Assembly: GCA_008802785.1 (NCBI GenBank)
Contig: VUYT01000004.1
Location: forward strand, 372,001 to 436,000
From: Symmetrospora coprosmae
Lineage: Eukaryota; Basidiomycota; Cystobasidiomycetes; Symmetrosporaceae
DNA length: 64,000 bases
Direction: 5' to 3'
Positions 31,601 through 41,941 of the stretch are shown here, one piece after another; position 1 is the stretch's first letter; every line of letters begins with the position of its first letter. A model generated the notes under the pieces. It was not told the DNA's origin. It searched no databases and worked only from the letters and a program-made list of their open reading frames with translations. Both the position numbers and the translations under genes were made by a program.

Positions 31601-33549
31601 CCTTTGTCACAACTACGACGCGCATCTTGTCGTGGCCTTGTTCCCAGTACGAAGAAGGCGCAACGACAGGCGCGCCAGCATTGATGTAATTGTCGTTGTT
31701 GTTGATGATACTGATGACAATCGGTGTGGGTGCTGCAGCTGGAGCTTGGGGTGCTGGCTGATACGCCGTCTGGGTGAAGTAGACTGGCCGATCCTGAGTA
31801 ACCACAATGGGAGCGGCTGTCACCTGCTGCACCACGGTTTGCGTATAGAAGACCGGTTGCAGCTGGGTGATAACGATCGGCTGTGCTGGTGCATCGTGTT
31901 CGATGATGACTTGCGCTGGCTGCTGCGGAGCAGCCACAGTCACGAGCTGAGTGACGAGGACTTGCTCCTTTTGTGTAATGATGAGCGGCTGGACAACTAC
32001 TTGGGTGACAATGACCGGCTGCACTGTCACTTGCTGAGGCTGGGGCTGGTAGACGGGATAGGGCCAGGGTACGGGATAACCATAGGGTCCTTGAGGCGGA
32101 CCAGGAGGCGCCCCGTCTGATGCGGGCGCGTGCTGCTGCGGCTGTCTGAGATGCTCATCTTGGGCGGAATCCTGTGTTCCTGTAGAGCCCTTGACTTGCG
32201 GATAGCCAGCTTGTGGTCCTGGTTGCCCGAGACTGGGGCGCTGTGGAACCTCGCCTCCTTGCGGGACTGCAAATGGGTCCGCTGAAGCGCCCTCTGAACC
32301 CGGACCAGTTCTTGCAGGTGCAGGCGCTGTTGGACGGAGCAGCAGAGCACCGTCGGAGTTGACCGCAGCTCCGACATTGCCCAGCTTCGGCGATGCGGGC
32401 GGTGGCGTGCGACCTTCTGCTCTGTCTTGGTTCTCCTGCCCGGCTAGAGCCGCGGCGCCAGCAGGGCCGTTCCCTCCAGATCCAGCGCTGGGATCAGTCC
32501 CTCCCGAGCCACCTTGGGCTAAAGTATCACTGCCTCTACCGTCGCCACCTCCTGCTCCAGAGCCAGTCCCGCTTCCGGGACCGGACAGTGCTGCTTGACC
32601 AGACGCTGGCTGGGGATGTGCCGAACCGGCAGGTGCAGCCGTCAGACGCGGAGCAGGGACCGACGTATGCCCTTTGGGCGCCGCGGCTGGGCGAGCCACG
32701 CCAGCAGTTGGTTTATGCGGCGAAATGTGCCGAGTCACCGTCTTGCGTTGAGTAATTGTGTGAGGGTGGTATCCCGGATGCCGGGTGGTGGGCCGATGAT
32801 ATGGCGCTTTGTGCGTCTTGTGCACTGTCACCGTCTTGTGACGCGTGAAGGTCTGCGCATGGTGAGAGGTGCGCGAACGGTGTGCCGTGACTGTGCGGTA
32901 CCTCGTCGCGGTACGGTCGTGCGGATGGTAGGTCGGCCTCTGCACGTGGCGGGTGGAAGTAAGTGTGCGGTATCTGGTCGATGTAACGGCTCTGTGCCGC
33001 TGCGGCGGGCTCGTGCGATGTGCCTGCTGGTGCTGCGCTCGCCGAGTAGCTGTCACTGTCCTGTAGCGCGTAGAGGTCGCTGCCCCATGCTGAGGCGCTT
33101 TCTTCCTCGGTGTCTGACCGTACGAACGGTCCGGCGCACTCCCGCCGCGGTTCTGGCTCGCGCCAAGCGCATATCGCTGTCCCTGCTGGGATCCGCGCTT
33201 GATGAAGTCTCTGCCAAACCTAGCGAGGCTCCGTAGGAGGTTTCGGTGCGTGACTGTTGTCTGGGTAGGCTGGGAGCTATTGGTGGCTTGTCCTGTGCTG
33301 CATCTGTAGACCCCAGGGTGAGACATGAGAACGCTGTTGCGAGTACTGCGAGAGGTCAGAAAAGCTCACATCGCGCTCGTCTTGCTGTTCTGGGTCTGCG
33401 CCACGACGCTCCGTGATCTGTGAGATCGATCTCCCAGTCAGCTCTGGGCACTCGGATGTGGGAGGCAGAAAGCTCGCTGTTCACCCGCTAAGAAGGCAGA
33501 GGGCCATGAAGAAAGTCCAGATGATCCAGAAGAGGGCGGCTCTATGCAT
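28625..33549 (-). CDS. Giant secreted protein with Thr/Arg repeats and a long Ala/Asp repeat tail
   Basis: Five exons (33549-33485, 33417-33370, 33303-31217, 31154-30835, 30796-28625) add to 4,692 nt, or 1,563 aa. Exon 1 encodes a signal peptide (MHRAALFWIIWTFFMALCLL) that continues into exon 2, with a likely cleavage after SVVA. Next comes a basic region with five spaced copies of a T-R-[YH]-[RK]-T-[VL]-T motif (32700-33080), a Gly/Pro-rich linker, a beta-prone region with repeated V[IV][VIF]TQ units (31720-32040), and then a very acidic tail built almost wholly of A-D-A, G-A-D and D-A-A units ending in poly-Glu. Cysteines are nearly absent after the N-terminus. I recognise no domain. It could be a surface adhesin, matrix or mineral-binding protein. 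Intron 4 is only 38 nt and its borders are less sure. The antisense Ser/Ala/Pro frame is a shadow. Confidence 0.72.
28630..29760 (-). repeat. Degenerate Ala-Asp coding repeat (GCN-GAY)n
   Basis: Over more than 1 kb the minus strand is a chain of short units encoding A-D-A, A-D-A-D or A-A-D with synonymous changes. On the plus strand it reads as GCATCTGCATCGGCT-like units. It is the repeat tail of the giant secreted protein and should be prone to length change. Confidence 0.85.
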
Positions 33550-34508
33550 CACAAGCTAGATAGCGTGTACCCCATTGGGGCGAGCTGGGTTGCTGGCGGG
33601 AAAGCAGCCTGGCCAAGTGACCGAGGATGTTCAGGCCCTTCCCTTGCGCTGAGCTGCGCGGATGCGGGCTGGATGGAAGCAGCTTTGCGGATCTCTGTCC
33701 AAGGAAAGCTTGGAGATTGCCAGCAGCGGCGAGGCAGGTGGATCTTGTGGTTTGCGGGAGTTGTCGAGAGCGAGAGGCTAGTGGGAAGCGGGAGGTGCGA
33801 GAAGCGGGCAGTGTGACTAACGTTCAGCAGTCAGTGCGCAGAGGGCAGAGAGTGGCTGGTGAGTGTTGCAGCCGCAGCAGAAGAAGCCCCTCGGCAAGCA
33901 CCCAAGGCCGCCGAAGCCCTGACGAAAACAGTCGGGATTGCAACCTGGACCGGCGGAGGACTGGGACCATCTCACAGGCCCAGCGTCGGGCGTGCATCGA
34001 CAGAGCATCGGCGCGCACCATCTCAGCCCGCGGGAACCACACGCATGCACGCCTCTTCGGCTTAGCTTTCTTGCGTTGCAGGCACGTCAGTGTACGTCGT
34101 CTGCCTGGCCATGCGTACCGGCGTCGGCATCCTTCCTCGAACGGCGACGTCCGCGGCAGATCGCGTAGGCACTTCACAGTCGTGCTGCAGCTGGCTTCGG
34201 CAGGGCAAGTTCGATGTTGTTTCTCTCGCAGTGCGTGCAAGGGCCATATTCGGGCTGCTGGACGCCCCTTTCCGGAACTGGGGATTGGCCAATGCTGCTG
34301 CTGCTACAACAGGTGAAGCGGCAAGAGGAGGATGGATGGCCGCATCACAGTACTGAAGCGCTGTATTCGTAGCCGGCGCTTCACCAGGTGTGTACTTTCA
34401 ATGCATGTCTTCTCCATTGCAGTTGATGGCATGGCAACCCAGAGCCCCGCCTGCCTGCTCGTGCTGCCGCGCTGCCATGAGTCATTTCGCTCTGATGCGG
34501 TCTCGATA
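33550..34508. other. Intergenic, no gene seen
   Basis: A 0.96-kb stretch upstream of the giant secreted-protein gene. The open frames present are short and overlap on both strands. It should contain that gene's promoter and the 3' end of the Bin3-type gene. Confidence 0.4.
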
Positions 34509-36053
34509 TTACAACCACGACCCTGCCGCCTTGTAGTACACATGCAAGGGTCTCTCGAATCCGCTCGTCGCCTTCTCCCCTTCTCCGCCTTTGTCGGCCT
34601 CTCCCTTGCCCAGCTCCTCCATCTTCTGGAACCCGATATCCTGCAGCAGGACGCGCTCAAAGTCGTCCGGCCGCAGCTTCAAACTGTTGTAGCTCGGCTT
34701 GAGCTCGTCCGACATGCGCGACGCCTTTGCGTAGCTTGACCACGGCTGCGGTTCGAGGATGAAGCGACCAGAAGGATGCAGAGTGGTAAAGACGCGTGTG
34801 AAGAACTCCATCAGGCCGTCGTCCCCGCCGTTCAGGTGTATCCACTTGGACACGGAGAGGCTGTAGAAAGTGTCAGCGTGCACTAGTCAGAGGGTGCGGG
34901 TGTAGAAGGACCCACGCGAGAATGCAGTCGTATCCCTTCTTGTCTGGCTGGATCTCCTGGTTCACCCAGTCGGCCTTCTTGAACCGCAAGTTCAGAGGGA
35001 AGAGGTTCTTCTCCTTTGGCATGACATTCCCCCTGCTCCGCTTGCCGTCTCGTCTCTGGCTGCGCTCCTTGCTCTCCTGCTCTGTCGGCCGCACGTACTG
35101 CTTGAGGAAGCGGTCAGATGGGCAATTTGGCAGGAAGCCAAACATGCGAGGGAGCGCTTCCGGGAAGTGAGACGGTCGAGACACGACGGCGTCTTCCGCA
35201 TCTATGGGTGACGGAGAGCGCGACACAGACCGACGGCGGTGTGGGGGCCGCTTGCGCTCCTTGCGAGCAGCTTCTTGGATGTTGGTGAGGGGTTCCTGCG
35301 TCGACCATGCTATGCGTACTGTGCATATGGCAAGAGATGCAGATCAGCTTGCGGAAACGAGACAGTATGGAGCATGACGGCGGCCTCGCTCACTCTGCCT
35401 CTGTGCGCGCTGAATGAGGTCGCCGTCAATGTCGACGCCTGTGACGCGATACGCTCCGAAGCTCTGGGCTGCGAGGATGTTTCGGCGGGCTCAGCCGTAG
35501 GACAAGAAGGGGAGCGAGGCACTCCTCACCTATCTCGATAGTGACTTTGCCGACGTTGCAGCCAACGTCGAGGACGCGCTTATCCTCCATCCACTCTTTC
35601 GGAATCAGGGCCAGCCGGTCGTCGCCTGCGTAAGGATCCTGGTTGAAACGCCGCTTGGTGTAGTAGCCTTTGTAGTTGCCTGCGCATGCGTTCATGTACT
35701 CGTCAGCATGGCGTCCCTGCTGCTGTTCAGGGTGTCGACGTCCACCCACCGTGGACGGGGACGAACTTGTCCTTGCCCTTGCCCTTCCTGTCGCTCGAGG
35801 CCTTGCTGGTACTCGCTTCCGGAGCTGCGTCCGCTCCCAAGGGCCGCTCCTCTAGAGGTGTCCCTTCTGTGTCATCGGATACGATGTTGTCCTGCTCGTG
35901 CGCTGCCGCTGCCGCCGCCGCTGCTGCTGTCTTCTCCATGTCAGCTCGAGCTTCCGTAGACCCATCGGGCTCGACTCTCGGCCTCTTTGCCGGTGGGGAA
36001 GTCCGCTCGGCGTCGTCAATATCCGCCTGGTCCACTGCAGCTGCCGCTGACAT
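34509..36053 (-). CDS. bmc1: Bin3/MePCE-type RNA 5'-gamma-phosphate methyltransferase
   Basis: Bin3 enzymes methylate the gamma-phosphate of RNA polymerase III transcripts; S. pombe Bmc1 acts on telomerase RNA and U6. Five exons (36053-35750, 35679-35530, 35468-35394, 35273-34916, 34860-34509) give 412 aa with closing phases. After a disordered, Ala-rich N-terminus comes GNYKGYYTKRRF, the Bin3 entry motif, then the SAM-binding motif VLDVGCNVGKVTIEIA and the acidic VTGVDIDGDLIQRAQ. An Arg/Ser-rich insertion follows (KRPPHRRRSVSRSPSP). The rest of the fold has FKKADWV, KGYDCILALSVSKWIHLN, LHPSGRFILEPQPWSSY, FERVLLQDIGFQKMEEL and a final aromatic strand. The start ATG at 36053 is the first in the exon that carries the frame. 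It shares a 198-bp promoter region with the divergent gene at 36252. Confidence 0.9.
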
Positions 36054-36251
36054 TGTTTGCTGCAGATCGTCGTTCGCTGTACTGTACGGAGCAGGGAGAA
36101 GGGAATACTGTAGCCGATAGAAGGTGCAGCAAGAAAGTCGCAAGTCACGGGGTTTCGCCACTGGAGAGGGGTACGGAGGAGGGACGCGACAGACATCATT
36201 TCCAGACTTGCCTTGGCTCCCTCTATTCTACACAGTCACCAGGAAACGAGC

Positions 36252-38210
36252 ATGTCGCATCATCCGACAGACGGACTGTTCACTCTGCGATGCAGCGAGA
36301 GGCCAACAGAGAACAGCAATAGCCTGCTGCCAGAGGGAGCGGGAGCCGCAGGGACCAGCAGCAGCAGCAGCAGCAGCAGCACCGCCGCGGCCGCCGCAGC
36401 CATCATTGACCTCCACCCGAGCGACGCAGTGGGGAACCTCCTCTCGCGCCCAGAGATTGACGAGCCAGACGCGCCTCCACTGTACTCTGTCCAGCTCATC
36501 AGCGACAGCGGAAGCCTCGACCTCGTCGACCCCTTGTCCGCATCCGTCCTCACGTCCACCACCTCGCTCGCCGCCAACAAGCTCCGTCAGATCACCCTCC
36601 ACAACCCTACACAGACGGTAGAGCTGAAGAACAAGAGCCTCATCAGCTACAGCTGGGTCTTTGACTGGGAAGGGTCCCGCTATGTCTGGAACCGGTCCAG
36701 GGATACCATCAGCACAAGGGACAGCGGATACACTTGCAAGCTCGACCGAAAGCCTGATCCAGACGTGGACGTCGTTCGGTGCGCAGAGCCGGATCCTGAC
36801 TGTCATCGCGCGCGACTTCCTGACCATACCTGTCGTCATCCGCTGTGCGCAGCTACAAGCCAGTCAAGAAAGGCAGTCTGATACAGATGTAAGCCTGGAA
36901 CTCGTTGCGACAATCCAGACTGCCGGGCATAGCAACTAACACCGCCTCCATCACCCTTTGTCCCTACAGCCTCGATTACAACCTCGATAGATTCGCGTAC
37001 GAAGACCGCAAGGGCCTGGAGCTCGTCCTCCTTTCCTCCCTCTTTGCCATTCTGCAAGGCGACAAGCTGGACGAGCATACAAAGCCGTCGACGGACCAGG
37101 CCGTCAATGCATCGCTTGCTGGAAGCGCCCACGGAGCATCCGTAGCATCGGGACCGGGAAACCTGAAGAGGCAGGACAGTGACGAGGTTGAGACAGTGAG
37201 CTCACACGCATGGATGCCATTTCGATTGGTCGAGGTGGCAAGAATGCCTGACGGGCGCCTGACCCGCGCTCTCCATCAGGTATCACCGAATGAGATCCTC
37301 ATTTCGCCACACTTGGCAGACAATGCCTATGTTGCGCATTGCCTGAACCTACTGAGCGTGAGTATTTAGCGCTCGACGCTGAGAGTACCATGACTGACTT
37401 CGTCCCCGTGTCCATCCAAACCTCCAGGACCCCAACCTGATCTTCCTCTCGCTGACCGCCACCTCCGCCGAGACTGTGCCACGCGCCATTGTCATTGCGA
37501 GCGAAACCAAGCGTCTTCTGCTCAAGCAGGCCAACGATGATATATCGCAGTACATCGACTATCCGGGCCGGCGGCCCTCGACCAGCGCGGGCGCGTCTGC
37601 AGCGATCAAGGCCAATGGCGCGGAGGGCGGGCGCGGCGCGATGGGCGGCAACGCATTCACGGACAAGGCGCCCCCGCGACAGATCAAGATCTACCTCTCG
37701 CGCATCCCGCTCGAGGAGTTTGTGCCCAAGCCGCAGAGGCACAACAGCGCGGGCGAGAGTGGGACGCTGTCGGACAAGGAGCGCATGGCGCAGCATTTTG
37801 CCAATCAGGAGGGTCCGATGCAGGGCCACAAGGCCGGTGCAGGATCTGCACCCACACCGCTGCTTCCGGGCAGTACGGACCCGGGCAGCGGGAACGGCAG
37901 GGCGCACGCGGGACTCGGGCCGAGGGCGAATGGAGGAGGGCCCTCGGAGCGGCGGCGCAACAGCGGACCAGCTGCACCAACCGGGCTCCTTGCCGCAGCA
38001 CGGCCTTCTCCAGGCCATGCGTCAGCATCGCCACCTCCCCTTCCTGGCCGGAGCAGGCTCCAGAAGGTCTCGGACGGGAAAGGAGGCTATAACCCACCTC
38101 TTCCGCCGAAAAGCACTGCGTACTTTCCTAGGACGCAGAGCCAGCATGATGATAGCGCTGGAAAAAAGAAGAGCTTCTGGGCGAGGGTATCAGAGCGTGT
38201 TTGCGACTGA
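36252..38210 (+). CDS. Conserved basidiomycete protein of unknown function, tubby/LURP-like fold possible
   Basis: Four exons (36252-36778, 36853-36888, 36970-37357, 37428-38210) give 577 aa; the second is only 36 nt. The N-terminal third is a beta-rich domain (LRQITLHNPTQ, SYSWVFDWEGSRYVW, YTCKLDRKPDPDVDVVRY, KPVKKGSLIQILDYNLDRF). The text FxWEG...Y.W followed by xRKPDPxV.V and LDYNLxRF recurs in uncharacterised basidiomycete proteins and is laid out like the tubby-C-terminal/LURP1 sandwich; that fold is an inference. Then come EDRKGLELVLLSSLFAIL (helix), a second compact part and a disordered tail of about 220 aa ending in a Trp-containing basic motif (KKKSFWARVSERV). No enzyme motif was seen. 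It is convergent with TSR4, 147 bp apart. Confidence 0.78.
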
Positions 38211-38357
38211 GGAAGTTTTTGCAATGACAGTGCAACAAATGCTAGACGGACACTGCTGGATGCGACGTGCTCTGTATCATATCCATGTATCTATAGCTTG
38301 TCCGCATGGATGGCCCGGCCGTACTGTAGCCTTACTCCAGCCCGGCAGATCCTGCTC

Positions 38358-40099
38358 TCAATCCTCGAGCTCGACGAGCGCAACCTCCTCACGCCATCCC
38401 TGCCAGTCCAAAACTGATCTCGCTTCGTCCTCGGCTGCTTTCGCATCCATGCAGTCTGCCTCGCAGGTGAAGCACCACACGGTGGCCCAGCCGAAGTCGA
38501 AAGCCGCAGCTTCGGCCGTGGTCGTGCCAGACCCAGCAGCAGCGCGCTCGAGGATCGTGACGAGGTTCGGCATGAGCTGCATCTCGAATGTCCTCCTTGA
38601 GCCACAGAACGTGCACGGGTCGACCTTGGCGCAGGTCGGATCGTACCGCTTCACGCCTTGCGCGGCAGCCGGCTGAGCATGCGCCGCGCGCGACACAGTC
38701 ACATTCGCCCCGGGCATGGCTGCCGCGTCCGCGTAGAGCGTCCTGTACGGCTCGGACTTTGCCGAGAAGGGCAGCGGCGTCCCGGCAAACTCGTACCGCA
38801 GGACCTGGGACGCGGCCTGGCTCGCCTCGAGCCGCTCCTGGAACGCCAGGAAGACCTCCTCGACCCCGCTCAAGCGCATCACCTCGTACCCTTCTGCGGC
38901 CCAGCTCCCGCCTTCGCCGTTGTCGGCTTGACTCGAGCTGGTCGCCTTCGCTGACGAGGATGTCTTGCCCGTGCGTCCGCCCTTGTGGGGCTCGCGCTTC
39001 TCCCCGTCGGCGCCTAGCGACAGTGATGCGAGCTTGGCGGCGGCTTGTGCCTCCTTGTTGCTCGTCATGTACGACTTGGAGAGGCTCTCGTACGAGAGGG
39101 CAAGGTAGCGGGCGGGTACCTCGGGGATTGGAGTGGTCTCCGAGTCTTGCGGCCATGGCGAAGAGGGGCTATCTACTTGACCATCGTATTCTTGTGATGT
39201 TCCTTCGGCGGCTTCCACAGCAGACTCGGCCGTCGGTACCGAGTCTTGTGCAGGAGCAGAATCGCCAAAGATCATGCTGCCAAAGGCGCTGCTGCTCTCG
39301 GAGAAAGGATTCGACGGCGAGGAGCCAAAAGGGTTCTGTCCAGTTTGAATGCGAAGAGGAAGATTGTCAGTCAGCCTAGACAACCTCTGTAATGCACCGT
39401 TTTGAAGAGGGCCTGCCGTACATCACTTGGTGCGCTGGCGAACGGATTGCTCGCTCTTTCCTTGGCTTTCGCCGCCTGGTCGCGCTCCAGCTCTTCCGCC
39501 TCTCTCGCACGCCGCTTCCGCCCCTCGCTCGCCCACGCGTCGTTCCTCCTGCCCGCCCTGAGCAGCCGGACGCCATTGCACCCTCGCTTCGAGCACCCAA
39601 AGACATACAAGAGCCTGTCGACTTCCTCCCGGTACAGGTTGCGCGGGTGAGGCGCTCGGAGCTTTGTCCGAACCTGGTCGTCAGTCAGCGGAGCGTGCAC
39701 TTGGACGAGGAGCGGCATGGGCGCCGAGCAGATGGGACATTGTGAGAGCGAGGGTGGCGGTAGCTCGTCGTCACGCAGCGGGAAGCGCTGCGGTATGTGA
39801 TGCGAGAATCAGCGATGAAGAATCTCGCTTTGCGATTCGCTGCTTTGTCGAAGACTCACCGCCCGCCCGCCTATCCGTGAGACCGAGATGACACCTTCGT
39901 CGGTGTGCATTGAAGCGTCGCTGCCATCCTTCGATGATCCTGCTGCAATCTCGCCATCATCAAACCCGAGCGAGACCTGGGCTGCAGGGACGGCGTGACT
40001 TCGGCTTGTCGATGCTCGCGACGGGAGCTCGTCGTCGTCCGAATCGTAGGATGAGGTGTCCGCAAAGGAAGGGTTGGGGAGGTTGAGCTTGCTTGCCAT
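38358..40099 (-). CDS. TSR4: Tsr4/PDCD2-family protein (40S assembly, Rps2 chaperone)
   Basis: Tsr4 is the cytoplasmic dedicated chaperone of ribosomal protein uS5 (Rps2) and is needed for 20S rRNA processing. Three exons (40099-39860, 39787-39398, 39335-38358) give 535 aa. N-terminal PDCD2 features are SLGFDDGEI, SRIGGRARFPL and the zinc-binding CPICSAPMPLLVQVHAPL, then RLLYVFGCSKRGCN. A charged, disordered middle follows. The C-terminal PDCD2_C domain starts near 38900 (EVMRLSGVEEVFLAFQERL) and holds QVLRYEF-GTPLPFS, DPCTFCGSRRTFEMQLMPNL and FGWATVWCFTCEADC; the Cys pairs are the expected zinc ligands. The length fits fungal Tsr4 (400-550 aa). It makes a natural partner to NOC3 as a ribosome factor, though the two are not co-regulated as far as can be seen. 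Confidence 0.94.
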
Positions 40100-40713
40100 G
40101 CTGTCAGCGTCGGTGCCAATGCTCTGTGGAGGTTGTTAGCGGGACTGCAAGCTTGTGCGCGCGTCCTGCGAGGCGAGGAGGAAGAGCTGGCCGCCCAGCG
40201 ATTCATCCAGAGGGCCAGCAAGGTAGGTACGGTTCAGCAAGCGGACAGACCACGAGCAGCAGAGACGCGCTGCCATGGACACTGTATGCGCGTGAATGTG
40301 AAACGAGCTGCTAATATGATATCGCTTGCGACGGCACGGGGGTCGCAACCTCCTCCGTGAGCGAGCGAAGGACGCATCAGGCTGCACGTGCCTGCTCAGG
40401 GGGATCGACGTCGACGCATCTGCCGCGACAGCGATTGGCGGCGAGTATGGAGAAGCACGGCAGTGGCGCAGCGTATTCGACGCCAACACAGCCGTCCCGC
40501 ACCGTCCGAGCACTGTGTCGAAGCGCGCCGTCGCTGAAGTGGAAAAAGGGCTCTTTCGGCTTCGCTTCGGCAGGCGGGGGGGCGCGACCATCTGGATCCT
40601 GGAGCTCCTCACTGAGGATCGACAGGTGGTCTCCTTCTACCCACAGACTGACTTTTACAGTATCGACGAAATCCAGGGGGCACCCCACGCATCCGCATAG
40701 CGCATCGCACACA
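40100..40713. other. Divergent promoter region of TSR4 and the HHE gene
   Basis: A 614-bp stretch between two start codons facing away from each other. A plus-strand open frame at 40326-40700 ends just before the HHE start, but it lacks an ATG context and any motif, so I treat it as leader or chance. Confidence 0.4.
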
Positions 40714-41746
40714 ATGTCGTCGACACTCAACAAGACCTGGACCCACACTGCGACCGTCTCCGCTGGCCGTCCTCTGACCGAAGAGGTCGCGAGGGACCAC
40801 GAGACGCTCAAGCAGTGCTACGAGCAGTACAAGGCCGCAAAGACCAACGATGACCGCCTGAGGTGGACCAACATGTATATCTGGCAGAATGCACGCCATG
40901 CCATCGCCGAGTGCGTCACTATGTTCGGCCGGACCTGCGCTGGTCGACGCCAAATCCCCGCTCGGTGGCGAAAAGACTGACATGTATTCGCATACCGCGC
41001 TCTCGCCCCCAGGGAGCTCATCATCTACCCGGCCATGGACAAGGCCAGCCAGGAGACAAAGGAGATGGCGGAGAAGGACAGAGACTCGCATCAACGCATC
41101 AAGGATGTGAGCAGCGGAGCGAAATCAGTGATGAAGGACGATATCCTGACTATAGCTCTTACCTCCGCGCAGGACCTGTACTCCCTCCAGAATACGTCCA
41201 TCGATGCACCTGAGCACCCGAAAGTGTTTGCCAAGATTTTCGATGTAAGCCGCAATTGGGTGTGCGAGACCAGCAACGGGATAGCAAAAGACCTTGCTGA
41301 TGGCCCTCCCCCGTCCTTCACAGTCGCTCTGGACGCATGTCATCCCCGAGGAGAGCGAGGATCTGCCCGCGTTTGAGAAGTACCTGTCCTACCAAGAATC
41401 GCTGGACCTGGCCAAGCAGTTCCGACGGACCCAGCACTTTGCGCCGACCCGTGAGTTGCGCTCATGACATCGCCCAGCGGCTTACGCCAGGCCTTCACTG
41501 ATATGCTCACCTCCTCTGCGCAGGCTCCCACCCTTCTGCACCCAGCCACACGCCGTACGAGACAGTTGCAGGCCTCCTCGCAGCGCCGATTGACAAGCTG
41601 GCCGATTTGTTCAGGTGAGACCAGCTTGGAGGGCGATGAACTTCAAATTCGATGCTGACGAAGTTGCTGCCGCTTTCAGATCCTTTCCGGATGACGAGAC
41701 GGTCGAGAAGACACTCACGACTGGCGCACCCAAGCCGAAGATGTAA
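40714..41746 (+). CDS. Hemerythrin-like HHE cation-binding protein
   Basis: Six exons (40714-40910, 41013-41106, 41173-41244, 41324-41450, 41524-41614, 41680-41746) give 215 aa with closing phases. HHE proteins are four-helix bundles that bind a di-iron centre and act in oxygen, nitric oxide or iron sensing. Candidate ligands sit in VARDHETLKQ, ARHAIAEELIIYPAM (HxxxE), KDRDSHQRIK and WTHVIPEESEDLP (HxxxE). The C-terminal extension (APSHTPYETVAGLLAAPIDKLADLFRSF) is the form common in fungal HHE proteins of about 200-240 aa. No targeting signal was seen. Exact metal and role are not readable from sequence. Confidence 0.85.
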
Positions 41747-41941
41747 GCTTGTTAGTCTCCATCTGAAATAGCGGAGGTCCGGCGGCGCAATGCGGTGCAG
41801 GAAGTGTAGCTTTAGCAGGTCAGATCAAGCCCGGAGTAGTGTATGACAATGAAGGCGAGAAGTAGGAGCGGCACAGGGGAGTAGAGGAGCAGTGGAGTCG
41901 TGCTCATCGCCAGGCGAACGAACTGCGTAACCACGCGGCTC

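Noticed and set aside
40326-40700. 125-codon plus-strand frame ahead of the HHE gene
   Set aside because: No ATG at a sensible place, no conserved motif, and it ends before the HHE start; probably leader sequence.
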